From positions 1-64,000 of the forward strand of contig NZ_QUNO01000002.1 in NCBI RefSeq assembly GCF_003387475.1: a stretch of 64,000 bases of DNA. The letters run 5' to 3'. Below are positions 8,803 to 17,013 of the stretch, piece by piece. Positions within the stretch are counted from its first letter, which is position 1; every line of letters starts with the position of its first letter. Both the position numbers and the translations under genes were made by a program. A model generated the notes under the pieces. The model was not told the DNA's origin. It worked only from the letters and a program-made list of their open reading frames with translations, and ran no database searches. The stretch is from Kutzneria buriramensis. Its GTDB lineage: Bacteria > Actinomycetota > Actinomycetes > Mycobacteriales > Pseudonocardiaceae.

Positions 8803-9879
8803 TCCGCCGAGAGCCATCGCCGCGCCGACCCAACCCGTCGCGGCATAGCCGTCGGTGACGGCGAGCCCGGCGAGGTAGGCGCCGGTGGCGTTGCCGAGGT
8901 TGAACGCGGCGACCGCCGCCGAGGACGCGAGGGTGGTGCCGCCGCCGGTGGCGATCACGCGGCTGGTGAAGGCCGGCACGGTCGCGAAGGCGACGACGCC
9001 CAGCGCGAACAGCGTGATCACCGACGGCAGCGCGGCGAGGATCAGCAGCAGCGCGACGAGTCCCGTCAGCAGCGCGATGATCGTGCCCATCAGCCGCCAG
9101 TCGGCGGCCCGTGCGCCGAGCCAGTTGCCCAGCACCAGGCCGACGCCGAAGACGATCAGCAGCCAGGACAGGTCGCCCGGCGCGTAGCCGGCCAGCGACG
9201 TCATGATCGGCGCGATGAACGTGTACGGGGCGTACACCGCGCCGAAGCCCAGGGCGGTCATGGCCAGCGCGAGCCACAGTTGCGGGCGGCGGAAGACCGT
9301 CAGGTCGTTGTGTGTCGCGAGGGCGGGCAGCGGCGGCACCAGCGCGGCGATGCCCGCCATGCCGGCGATGCCCAGCGCCGCGACCGCCCAGAACGTGACG
9401 CGCCAACCCCAGTGCTGGCCGAGGAACGTCCCCATCGGCACACCGACCACAGTGGACAGCGTCAGCCCCGTGACCATCGCCGCGATGGCCCGCGCCCGCC
9501 GCTGTTCGCCGGCCATCTCCGCCGCCGCGAGCGACCCGACGCCGAGGAACGCCCCGTGGCACAGGGCCGCCAGCACGCGCCCGAGCAGCAACATCGCGAA
9601 GCCGTGGGCGATCGCGGACGTCACATTGCCGGCGATGAACAACACCAGCAGCCCCAGTAGCGCCCACTTCCGTGGCAGCCGCGCCACCGCGATCGTGACG
9701 AGCGGGGCCCCGACCACCACGCCGAGCGCGTAGCCCGACACCAGCAGTCCCGCCGTCGGGATGCTGACACGAAGGTCCGACGCCAGGTCCGGCAGCAGGC
9801 CGGCGATCACGAACTCCGTGGTGCCGATGGCAAACGCGCTCAACGCCAGCGCGGCGAGAGCCAGACCGGTTCTGTTCAC
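8722..9879 (-). CDS. MFS transporter, DHA1 (AraJ/YdhP-like) family
   Basis: A 385-residue, 12-segment permease. The N-terminus GTTEFVIAGLLPDLA is the signature of the DHA1 sugar-efflux/drug-export branch, and LGRVLAALCHGAFLGVG follows. I chose GTG 9879 because the upstream GTG at 9912 lies inside a palindromic operator. Its TAA stop (8724-8722) is the complement of a TTA codon inside the convergent LacI gene, so the two genes overlap by 81 bp. It follows the HxlR gene on the same strand, so the two may form an operon. The substrate is unknown. Confidence 0.88.
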   Translation of the reverse strand: MNRTGLALAALALSAFAIGTTEFVIAGLLPDLASDLRVSIPTAGLLVSGYALGVVVGAPLVTIAVARLPRKWALLGLLVLFIAGNVTSAIAHGFAMLLLGRVLAALCHGAFLGVGSLAAAEMAGEQRRARAIAAMVTGLTLSTVVGVPMGTFLGQHWGWRVTFWAVAALGIAGMAGIAALVPPLPALATHNDLTVFRRPQLWLALAMTALGFGAVYAPYTFIAPIMTSLAGYAPGDLSWLLIVFGVGLVLGNWLGARAADWRLMGTIIALLTGLVALLLILAALPSVITLFALGVVAFATVPAFTSRVIATGGGTTLASSAAVAAFNLGNATGAYLAGLAVTDGYAATGWVGAAMALGGLGVAVLSAALPNRKGDRDHHPAALAR

Positions 9880-9898
9880 GAGCACGGACTGGACACCC

Positions 9899-9911
9899 GG
9901 GAGCGCTCCCA
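9899..9911. promoter_or_regulatory. CebR-like LacI-family operator
   Basis: GGGAGCGCTCCCA matches 13 of 14 bases of the CebR box TGGGAGCGCTCCCA, known from Streptomyces sugar-responsive LacI regulators. It sits between the HxlR stop and the MFS start, and a LacI-family gene converges on that MFS gene. Binding is inferred. Confidence 0.5.
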
Positions 9912-9928
9912 CCTCAACCAGGTGGAGA

Positions 9929-10450
9929 TCAGCCCGTGATCGGATCCAGCAGCCGGTGCGGCCGCGCCAGGGTGCGGGTGACCACGTCCGCGTCCGGGCC
10001 GGGCGGCCGCGCGGCGGGGCCCGGCACGGCGGCGTAGTCCCTGGCGGACAACAGCTTTCCGCACTCCAGGCAGGTGCCGGCCTGGTCCACCTCGCCGTTG
10101 TCGTCGGCGTGCAGGAAGTACCGGCGCGGGCCGTTGGGCGCGTAGAACTGGTCGCCCCAGGCGATGAGCGTCCGCAGCGCGGGCCACAGGGCGATGCCCT
10201 TGTCGGTGAGCGTGTAGTGCTCTCGGCGGCCCGGGCCGGGCTCCTTGGCCAGCACCCCGGACTCGACGAGCAGGCTGAGCCGCTCGCTCAGGATGGCCCG
10301 AGGAATCCTCAGGTGGGCGACGAAGTCGGCGAACCGCTGCACGCCGTAGAAGGCGTCGCGGACGATCAGCAGCGTCCACCGCTCGCCGACGATCTCCAGG
10401 GTGCGCGCGAGCGAGCAGTGTTCCACGGAGTAGTCCCGGACGGTCGCCAT
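9929..10450 (-). CDS. HxlR-family transcriptional regulator
   Basis: A 173-residue protein with a winged-helix HxlR domain in residues 1-105. The family motif CSLARTLEIVGERWTLLIVR carries the Cys found near the N-terminus, and LSERLSLLVESGVL is the recognition region. The C-terminal part has a CLECGK motif that might bind metal or sense redox state. It is divergent from the DHA2 exporter at 10543, with two GTTC-n7-GAAC palindromes between them, so it probably represses both itself and the exporter. Confidence 0.9.
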   Translation of the reverse strand: MATVRDYSVEHCSLARTLEIVGERWTLLIVRDAFYGVQRFADFVAHLRIPRAILSERLSLLVESGVLAKEPGPGRREHYTLTDKGIALWPALRTLIAWGDQFYAPNGPRRYFLHADDNGEVDQAGTCLECGKLLSARDYAAVPGPAARPPGPDADVVTRTLARPHRLLDPITG

Positions 10451-10473
10451 CGGCCCAGTCTACCCGCAGTTAG

Positions 10474-10488
10474 GTTCAGTTTCTGAAC
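10474..10488. promoter_or_regulatory. Palindromic operator 1 of HxlR/MFS intergenic region
   Basis: GTTCAGTTTCTGAAC is a near-perfect palindrome (GTTCAG-TTT-CTGAAC) in the divergent promoter region. A second site with the same GTTC-n7-GAAC spacing starts 39 bp further on. Confidence 0.6.
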
Positions 10489-10512
10489 TTAGCGTGCTAC
10501 GGTCGGCGGTGA

Positions 10513-10527
10513 GTTCAACTTCCGAAC
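10513..10527. promoter_or_regulatory. Palindromic operator 2, next to exporter start
   Basis: GTTCAACTTCCGAAC has the GTTC-n7-GAAC pattern of the first site. It lies just before the GGAG ribosome site (10532-10535) of the exporter, so a bound regulator would block its transcription start region. Confidence 0.55.
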
Positions 10528-10542
10528 CAATGGAGACGTGTC

Positions 10543-11973
10543 ATGACTGTGTCCGCGGTCGCCAGCAGACCCGACGTCGGCCACCCGCGCCGGTGGCTGA
10601 TCCTCGCCGTGCTGGCGTCGGTCGCCTTCATGGCGCAGCTCGACCTGTTCATCGTCAACATCGCGATCCCGGCGATGGGCCGCACCTTCGAAGGCGCGGG
10701 CATCTCGGGGCTGTCCTGGGTGCTCAACGCGTACGCGATCGCGTTCGCGGCCTTACTGGTGCCGGCGGGGCGGCTGGCCGATCACCACGGCCGGCGGTTG
10801 TTCCTGCTCAGCGGCATCGCGGTGTTCGTGGCGGCGTCGGTCGCCTGCGCGCTGGCGCCGAACCTGGGCGTGCTGATCGCGGCCCGTGCGGTACAGGCGG
10901 CCGGTGCCGCGATGATCGTCCCGCCGTCGCTGGGCCTGCTCTACCCGGCGTTCCCCAAGGACAAGCACACGCTGGTCGTCGGCATCTGGGCCGGCGTCGG
11001 CGCGGTCGCCGCCACCGCCGGACCGCCGATCGGCGGCCTGCTGGTCGCCCTGGACTGGCGGTGGATCTTCCTGGTCAACGTGCCGGTCGGCATCGCGGCG
11101 CTGATCGCCGGCCTGATCGTGCTGCCGGAGATCCGCGCGCCGAGAACCGCCGAGCTGCCGGAGCCGGTGTCGACGATCGCCCTGTTCGCCGGCGTCAGCC
11201 TGCTGGTCTTCGCCATGTCCGAGGGCTCGAACCTGGGCTGGACCAGCCTGCCGGTGCTCGGCGCCGCGCTGGTGGCGGTGGCCGCGATCGCCGTGACGGT
11301 GGTCTACGCGCTGCGGCACCCGCACCCGCTGGTGGAGGCGAGCCTGTTCCGCACCCGGGAGTTCAGCACCGCCGCGCTCGCGATGTTCGTGTACTACATC
11401 GGATTCGCGGCCTGGCTGCTGCTCACGGTGCTGTTCCTCCAGAACGTCTGGCACTATGACGCCGTGCGCGCCGGCCTGGCCATCGCCCCCGGCCCACTGA
11501 CGGCGGCCGTGTTCGCGATCAACGCCGGTCGCATCGCCCGCCGCTTCGGCCGCCGCCTGCCGGCGATCGTCGGCCCGGCGCTGATGGGCGTCTCGGCGGC
11601 GTACTGGCTGATCACGGTGTCGTCGACGCCCACCTACCTGGCCCTGCTGCCGGGCATGCTCATCGGCGGCACATCGGCCGGCCTGACCCAGGCGCCGCTG
11701 TTCGCGGCGTCGAGCGCCCTGCCGCCGGAGCGGGCCACCACCGGCGCGGCGGTGCTGAACATGTTCCGGCAGATCGGCAGCGCGTTCGGCGTGGCTCTGC
11801 TGGTTGCCCTGATGGCGACCGCCACGCCGAACGCGCTCTACGAGTTCCAGCGCGGATGGTGGCTGGAGATCGTCGTCGCCATCATCACCGTGCTTGTTGT
11901 CGCGCGTTCCGCGCGGGGCGAGGCCGCTTCCAAGCCGGCCTCTTCCCTTGGCTCAGCTCGATCGATGAACTGA
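10543..11973 (+). CDS. MFS transporter, DHA2 (EmrB/QacA) family
   Basis: A 476-residue protein with about 14 hydrophobic segments. Family motifs are seen: LDLFIVNIAIPAMG in segment 1, SWVLNAYAIAFAALLVPAGRLADHHGRR (motifs D1 and A region) and a motif C-like GPPIGGLLV. It is probably a proton-driven drug exporter. A TTA codon occurs at 10753. The last 20 or so residues are hydrophilic and are encoded by the left arm of the inverted repeat at 11918-12045, so the natural C-terminus may have been extended by the repeat. It is divergent from the HxlR regulator. Confidence 0.92.
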   Translation: MTVSAVASRPDVGHPRRWLILAVLASVAFMAQLDLFIVNIAIPAMGRTFEGAGISGLSWVLNAYAIAFAALLVPAGRLADHHGRRLFLLSGIAVFVAASVACALAPNLGVLIAARAVQAAGAAMIVPPSLGLLYPAFPKDKHTLVVGIWAGVGAVAATAGPPIGGLLVALDWRWIFLVNVPVGIAALIAGLIVLPEIRAPRTAELPEPVSTIALFAGVSLLVFAMSEGSNLGWTSLPVLGAALVAVAAIAVTVVYALRHPHPLVEASLFRTREFSTAALAMFVYYIGFAAWLLLTVLFLQNVWHYDAVRAGLAIAPGPLTAAVFAINAGRIARRFGRRLPAIVGPALMGVSAAYWLITVSSTPTYLALLPGMLIGGTSAGLTQAPLFAASSALPPERATTGAAVLNMFRQIGSAFGVALLVALMATATPNALYEFQRGWWLEIVVAIITVLVVARSARGEAASKPASSLGSARSMN

Positions 11974-12045
11974 CGTCCAATTTGCGCGTTCCGCGCGGGC
12001 ATCGATCGAGCTGATCCCGCGGTCCAGAGGCCGGCGCGGCCTCGC
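11918..12045. repeat. Long imperfect inverted repeat between convergent genes
   Basis: Core arms TCAGCTCGATCGATG (11953-11967) and CATCGATCGAGCTGA (12000-12014) pair perfectly. Outer arms GCGAGGCCGC (11918) and GCGGCCTCGC (12036) also pair. It shares its outer ends with the element after recN, but the core differs. A 16-bp direct repeat GCGCGTTCCGCGCGGG occurs once just before and once inside. It lies between the ends of the MFS and TipA-like genes and may work as a two-way terminator. Confidence 0.7.
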
Positions 12046-12056
12046 GACAGTTGTCC

Positions 12057-12797
12057 TCACAGGTTCCGCTCGGCGTAGATCTTCATAGCGTCGCGGACCA
12101 GTTCGGCGGTGCCGGCGCCGTGCCGGTCGTAGTTCTGCGTGAACCGGGGGTCGGCGACGTACATCTCGCCCAGGCCCACGAAGTAGGGCTTGGTCACGGT
12201 CGCCGCCGCCCCGATCCACTCGTGCAGACGCTGGGTGATCGCCTGCACCACGTCGCTGTCCGGCGCCAGCCCGGCCTGGTGCGCGCGGCCGAAGTCGGCC
12301 GCGATGTCCAGCTGCCGCTGCTGGTGGGCGCGCTTGTCCTCGTCGGACAGCGAGCCCCACCACTGGTCGCCCTTGTCGTAGGCGTCCTTGCCCCACCGCT
12401 CGACCACCTCGTCCTTGAACTGGGTGTGGTCGAAGCCGTCGAACACCTCCTCGGCCATCAGCTGCTGGCCCCCTTCCGTCTTCTCCAACGTCGTCCGCAC
12501 CGAAGCGATCTGGCGGGTGATCCGCTGCCGCTCCTGCTCGAGCAGGTCGAGATGGGTGCGCAGCGCGGCCGCGGTGTCCCGCTGACCGGCCAGCACCTCG
12601 GCGATGGCGGGCAGTCCCAGCCCCAGCTCCCGCAGCAGCAGGATCCGCTGCAACCGCACCAGCGCGTCCTGGTCGTAGTAGCGGTAGCCGTTGCTGCCGA
12701 CGCGACTGGGCGCGAGCAGCCCGATCTCGCCGTAGTGGCGCAGGGTCCGGCTGGTGGTGCCGGCCGAGCGGGCGATGTCCTGGATCGACCACTCCAC
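12057..12797 (-). CDS. TipA-like MerR-family regulator
   Basis: A 246-residue regulator. An N-terminal MerR winged helix (residues 1-70, IARSAGTTSRTLRHYGEIGLL) is followed by a coiled-coil dimer helix (RTHLDLLEQERQRITRQIAS) and a C-terminal TipAS domain rich in aromatic residues (WWGSLSDEDKR). In Streptomyces, TipAS binds thiopeptide-type antibiotics and activates its own promoter. GTG 12797 is chosen because AGGAGG lies six bases upstream; the longer GTG at 12830 overlaps the promoter. A MerR-type promoter with a 19-bp spacer sits directly upstream. Confidence 0.9.
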   Translation of the reverse strand: MEWSIQDIARSAGTTSRTLRHYGEIGLLAPSRVGSNGYRYYDQDALVRLQRILLLRELGLGLPAIAEVLAGQRDTAAALRTHLDLLEQERQRITRQIASVRTTLEKTEGGQQLMAEEVFDGFDHTQFKDEVVERWGKDAYDKGDQWWGSLSDEDKRAHQQRQLDIAADFGRAHQAGLAPDSDVVQAITQRLHEWIGAAATVTKPYFVGLGEMYVADPRFTQNYDRHGAGTAELVRDAMKIYAERNL

Positions 12798-12828
12798 CGC
12801 TGCCCTCCTGATCTCGTTCGGTGAAACC

Positions 12829-12859
12829 ACGGTAGAAGTTGACGCAACGTCAATGTCAA
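12829..12859 (-). promoter_or_regulatory. MerR-type promoter and operator of the TipA-like gene
   Basis: On the minus strand, TTGACA (-35) and TACCGT (-10) are separated by 19 bp instead of 17. The spacer contains a perfect palindrome TTGACGCAACGTCAA (12839-12853). This is the classic architecture for MerR/TipA activation by DNA distortion. The predicted transcription start near 12822 supports the 12797 start codon. Confidence 0.75.
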
Positions 12860-12863
12860 ACAG

Positions 12864-15566
12864 TCAGGCGCGGGGTAGCAGGCCGAGCGCCTGCGCCCGC
12901 AGCACGCTGGTGAGCCGGTCGGAAGTGCCGAGCTTCCGGTAGGCGTTCTCCAGGTGCTTCTGCACGGTCCCGGTCGCGATGCCCAGCCGCCGGGCGATGG
13001 CCTCGGCGGTGAGCGACTCGGCGGCCAGCGCGAGCACGGTGAGCTCGCGCGGCGTCAGCAGGACCTGCACCGCGGGCTCCAACCGGCCCGCGATGCGTTC
13101 GAACAGTGCCGCCCCGCACTCGCGGAACAGCGCGTTGGCCAGGTCGCCCTCGACCCGCGCGGCCTTGGCCTTGCCGGCGGCGGCCAGCGCCCCGGCGGCG
13201 ACCAGCCGGGCCCGGCCCGAATCCACCCGGTCACCCATGTGAGCGAACTTCTCGGCCGCGGCGACCGCCTCCTCGGCGGCCTCCAGCGGTGCGGTGGCCC
13301 GCAGCGCGTGCGCCCGCGCGAGTCGCGCGAACGCCAGCGGGAGCTGCCGTCCGAGCGTGACGGCGACCTTCTGTGCGAGGTCGGCCCAGCGCAGGGCGTC
13401 CTCGGGGCGGCGGCACTCGGCCTCGGCCTCCGCCAACAGCTGTAGGTAACTCACACGGGTGACAGGCTCGAAGCCCGACAGATCCTCGTCGCCGCCGGCT
13501 CGGCGCAGCAGCGCGACCGCGCCCTCGGCGTCGCCGGCGTACATCCTGGCCTGGGCGAGCATGCCGTGCGCCACACCGGAGAACCAGTCGCGAACCGGGC
13601 CGGCCAGCCGCACCGCCTCGGTGCCGAGCCGGACGCCCTCGTCCACGTCGCCCATCCACGTGACGATCCACGACTGCTGCGCCAGCGCCATCGTCCGCAG
13701 CTCGTCGCTGCGGGTCAGCAGCGCGGCCTCGGCGGCGTCGTCGAAACACGCGGCGGCCTCGCGAAGCTGTCCGCGTAGGCCGTACGCCGTGCCCTGGCCG
13801 ATCTGGAGGTAGGTCACCAGGTGGTTCTGCCCGGACACGCGGGCCAGCTGCATGCCGCGCGCGAGGTGGCGGATCGAGCCGTCCCACCGCTCGTAGACGA
13901 GTTCGTTCCAGCCGAGCGCGACCGCCGCCTCCAGGTGCCGGACAAGATCGTTGTCCAGCAACGAGTCCACCATCGCGGTCGACTCGTCCAGCAGCGCCAG
14001 CACCTCGTCGTCCACCACGCCCTTGATGTACGCGTGCTGCACGCAGGCGCCGATCGTCGCGGCGAGCAGCGGGCCGTCGCCGACGCGGCGCGCGGTCGCC
14101 AGCGCCTCGCGGGCCCAGTCCCGCACGTCCGCGAAGTTGCCGCCGACCAGTCCGCCGTTGGCCAGTTCCAGTTTGAGCACCGCGGCGGCCGCGCTGTCCG
14201 GATCGGACAGTCCGTTCAGCTCACCCAGTACCAACGCCTGCGCCTCCGCGTGTCGGCCGAGCAGCCGCTCGATCTGCGCGCAGAAGCCGACCACCTGGGC
14301 GCGCGGCACCGCCGGCTCGGCCGGCATCAGCCCCAGCACCTCGTGCAGCACCTCGCGGCTGCGCTGCAACTCGCCGGTGACACCGAGGGCCTTGGCCAGC
14401 ATTCCCAGCAGCCCCAGTCGCATCTGCTCCTCGGCGGGGTCGGCCGGCAGCAGGCGCAGCGCCGCGTCGAGCCAGTGCGCCGCCGTGGACGGAGCAGTGT
14501 TCATGTATGCGACGGCTGCTTCGACAAGCGTGTCGACGGCCGCCTTGTCGCCGTGCGCCGCGGACTGCTCGACGTGGTGCGCCCGAATGGTCGCCGGGGC
14601 CCTGCTGGCGGCCAGCGCGGCGGCGGTGCGGGCGTGCGCGGCGAACCGCCAGCCGCTGCCGATGCCTTGGTATACCACGCTTCGGAGCAGGGGATGCCGG
14701 TAGCGGACGCCGCCCGAGGTCCCCAGTGGACGAAGAAGATCACGCTCGGTCAGGCGGTCCAGCGCGGCCAGCGTGTCGGCCAGCGGCAGGTCCGCGGCTA
14801 CGGCCACCAGCGCCGGCTCGGCGACGTCCGCGACGACGGCGACCGCCCGCGCCACCTGAAGATCGATGTGGCCGAGAGTGGCCAGCTCCGCCGCCAGCGC
14901 GGTGTGGCCGTCCGCGTCCGGGTGGCGGGCGAGCGCCTCCAGATACAGCGGGTTGCCGGCGGCCGCGTCGTACCGTGTCCGATCCAGATCGTCGCCGACG
15001 AGTTCACGCGCCTCGTCGAACGTGAGCGCGCCCAGCGAGATCTCCTCCACGCCGTCGGACAGCGCGGCCGACAGCCGCGGCGGAGCCTGGCGTGGTCGGT
15101 ACGCGGCGACGACCACCACGCGGGCCCGGGGCGGGTGCCGGACCAGGTGGTCCAGCAGCTCCAGCGAGGCGTCGTCGGCCCAGTGCACGTCGTCCAGCAG
15201 CAGCACGAGTCCGGCGGGCGCGGCCAGTTCCACCAGCCTGGCGCGGATCGCCCGGTGCACCCGGTAGCGCTCGACGTCGATGGCATCGGTATCGATCGAG
15301 TCGGCGACGTCCACCGTGGACAGACCGTCCCCGGACAGCAGCCCGAACGGCACGTGCCGTTCGAACTCGCTGGCGCGGCCGGCCAGCACGGCCACGCCGG
15401 CATCGCGGGCCTGCGCGGCGAACTCGGCCAGCAGGCGGGTCTTGCCCACGCCCGGCTCGCCGGTCACCCGGACGAACCGAGCGGTGCCGAGACCGGGGGC
15501 GAACAGCTTGCCCCGCAACAGATCCAGTTCGTGCCGACGACCCACGAACGGCGTCCCGATCACCAC
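12864..15566 (-). CDS. Large LuxR-family ATPase regulator (LAL type)
   Basis: About 900 residues, the usual LAL length. It begins with FVGRRHELDLL, then Walker A TGEPGVGKTRLL (residue about 35) and Walker B LVLLLDDVHWADD (about 125). A long helical TPR-like middle follows, then a C-terminal LuxR HTH (LTPRELTVLALAAESLTAEA, with GTVQKHLENAYRKLG). GTG 15566 puts the FVGR motif close to the N-terminus; ATG 15632 would add 22 residues. No convincing ribosome site is seen for either. Targets and ligand are unknown. The gene points toward, and ends just before, the TipA-like promoter. Confidence 0.9.
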   Translation of the reverse strand: MVIGTPFVGRRHELDLLRGKLFAPGLGTARFVRVTGEPGVGKTRLLAEFAAQARDAGVAVLAGRASEFERHVPFGLLSGDGLSTVDVADSIDTDAIDVERYRVHRAIRARLVELAAPAGLVLLLDDVHWADDASLELLDHLVRHPPRARVVVVAAYRPRQAPPRLSAALSDGVEEISLGALTFDEARELVGDDLDRTRYDAAAGNPLYLEALARHPDADGHTALAAELATLGHIDLQVARAVAVVADVAEPALVAVAADLPLADTLAALDRLTERDLLRPLGTSGGVRYRHPLLRSVVYQGIGSGWRFAAHARTAAALAASRAPATIRAHHVEQSAAHGDKAAVDTLVEAAVAYMNTAPSTAAHWLDAALRLLPADPAEEQMRLGLLGMLAKALGVTGELQRSREVLHEVLGLMPAEPAVPRAQVVGFCAQIERLLGRHAEAQALVLGELNGLSDPDSAAAAVLKLELANGGLVGGNFADVRDWAREALATARRVGDGPLLAATIGACVQHAYIKGVVDDEVLALLDESTAMVDSLLDNDLVRHLEAAVALGWNELVYERWDGSIRHLARGMQLARVSGQNHLVTYLQIGQGTAYGLRGQLREAAACFDDAAEAALLTRSDELRTMALAQQSWIVTWMGDVDEGVRLGTEAVRLAGPVRDWFSGVAHGMLAQARMYAGDAEGAVALLRRAGGDEDLSGFEPVTRVSYLQLLAEAEAECRRPEDALRWADLAQKVAVTLGRQLPLAFARLARAHALRATAPLEAAEEAVAAAEKFAHMGDRVDSGRARLVAAGALAAAGKAKAARVEGDLANALFRECGAALFERIAGRLEPAVQVLLTPRELTVLALAAESLTAEAIARRLGIATGTVQKHLENAYRKLGTSDRLTSVLRAQALGLLPRA

Positions 15567-15790
15567 GAAAACGACGCTATCGGGGACCGTCCAATCTGGT
15601 ACCGCCGGAAAGAGTGATCTTGAAACGGCCATTGTGTCCAATGTGGCTGACCTGCGCGGCAACCGAATGTGAGCGTTTTCCCGGCGGCGTTGTGTCAGCC
15701 GCCCTCCGTTGCTGTGCGTGCAACTTGCGTTCAGTCGCCGTGAAAACTCACCCGTACCGGTTGACCTGCCGGCACCAGTGCGGCGTGGCG

Positions 15791-15806
15791 AACGGGTCAA
15801 CCCGTT
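15791..15806. promoter_or_regulatory. Palindrome in the steA upstream region
   Basis: AACGGGT-CA-ACCCGTT is a perfect 7-bp-arm palindrome 22 bp before the steA start. It also forms part of a wider GGTTGACC/GGTCAACC inverted repeat beginning near 15758. It could be an operator or an mRNA hairpin. The rest of the 15567-15828 gap shows no gene. Confidence 0.4.
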
Positions 15807-15828
15807 GGGCTGAGTGACCATCGAGGGC

Positions 15829-17013
15829 ATGAAGCTCACCGGACTGCTGTCGCGGACACACGAAGTGCTGCCGGGCGTCACGGGAGTGGCCAGGGTCGAC
15901 CGCCGCACCGACGACCTGCTGCGCAGGCTCAGCCCCGGCGACGTCGCCGTGCTCGACGCGCTCGACCTGGACCGCCGCACCGCCGAGGCGCTGCTCGCCG
16001 CCGAGGTGGTCGGCGTCGTCAACGCCTCGCCCTCGATCTCCGGCCGGTTCCCCAACCTCGGCCCCGAAGTGCTGCTGCACGCGGGCATCCCGCTCATCGA
16101 CGACGTCGGCTCCGGCGTGCTGACCGCGATCAAGGACGGCACCAAGCTCCGGCTGCACGAGGGCGTGGTCTTCCACAACGAGCGCGAGCTCGCCCGCGGC
16201 GTCCAGCAGACCCCGGAATCGGTTGCCGACCAGCTGATCGAGGCCAAGGCCGGGATGTCGGCCCAGCTGGAGGCGTTCTCCGCCAACACGATCGAGTTCC
16301 TGCGCCGCGAGCGCGGGCTGGTGCTCGACGGCCACGGCGTGCCCGAGCTGTACGTGCCGATGCGCGGCCGGCAGGCGCTGGTCGTCGCGCCCGGCCTCGG
16401 GCACATGGAGGACCTGCGCCGGTTGCGCAAGTACATCAAGGAGTTCCGGCCCGTGCTGATCGGCGTGGACGCCGGCGCGGACACGCTGATGGACGCCGGC
16501 CTCACGCCGGCCGTGATCGTCGGCGACCCGGACGGCATCACCACCGAGGCGCTGCGCGCCGCCACCGAGGTGGTGCTGCCGGCGCAGCCCGACGGGCACG
16601 CGCCGGGGCTGGAGCGGATCCAGGACCTCGGCATCGGCGCGGTGACCTTCCCCGCGTCGGCCAACGCCGAGGACCTCGCGCTGCTGCTGGCCGAGGCGCA
16701 CGGCTCCAGCCTGGTGGTCACCGTCGGCTTCCAGGCGACGCTGCGGGAGTTCCTGGACCGCGGCACCGGCGGGTCGATCCCGTCCACCTTCCTCACCCGG
16801 CTGAAGCTGGGCAGCAAGCTGGTCGACTCGCACGCGGTCGCCGAGCTGCACCGGTCCCGGGTGTCCGCGGGCATCGTGCTGCTGCTGGTGCTCGCCGTGG
16901 CCGCGGTGGTCGCGGTCGCGCTGCTCGTGTCCGACGTCGGCAGCGTCTACCCGGCGCTGCTGTCCGGCGCGTGGCACAACTTCGTCGGCTGGCTTGGGGG
17001 CCTCGTCTCGTGA
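15829..17013 (+). CDS. steA: SteA-like putative cytokinetic ring protein
   Basis: A 394-residue protein matching the Rv1697/Cg1603 family. The thiamin-pyrophosphokinase-like catalytic fold includes VIVGDPDGITTEAL, followed by a single C-terminal membrane helix (about residues 340-365, VLLLVLAVAAVVAVALLV) and a short tail. In Corynebacterium, SteA and SteB act together in cell separation; this is family knowledge. ATG 15829 gives MKLTGLLSR, as in relatives; a GTG at 15814 is an alternative. It overlaps the next gene by a GTGA, as expected for a functional pair. Confidence 0.88.
   Translation: MKLTGLLSRTHEVLPGVTGVARVDRRTDDLLRRLSPGDVAVLDALDLDRRTAEALLAAEVVGVVNASPSISGRFPNLGPEVLLHAGIPLIDDVGSGVLTAIKDGTKLRLHEGVVFHNERELARGVQQTPESVADQLIEAKAGMSAQLEAFSANTIEFLRRERGLVLDGHGVPELYVPMRGRQALVVAPGLGHMEDLRRLRKYIKEFRPVLIGVDAGADTLMDAGLTPAVIVGDPDGITTEALRAATEVVLPAQPDGHAPGLERIQDLGIGAVTFPASANAEDLALLLAEAHGSSLVVTVGFQATLREFLDRGTGGSIPSTFLTRLKLGSKLVDSHAVAELHRSRVSAGIVLLLVLAVAAVVAVALLVSDVGSVYPALLSGAWHNFVGWLGGLVS

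Noticed and set aside
12798-12830. Longer start for the TipA-like regulator at GTG 12830
   Set aside because: It overlaps the -10 box of the only good promoter, so it would precede transcription start; the 12797 GTG has an AGGAGG site.
15567-16874. N-terminal extension of the large LuxR regulator into a frame up to 16874
   Set aside because: The extension is antisense to steA, lacks LAL features, and the family starts just before FVGRRHEL.
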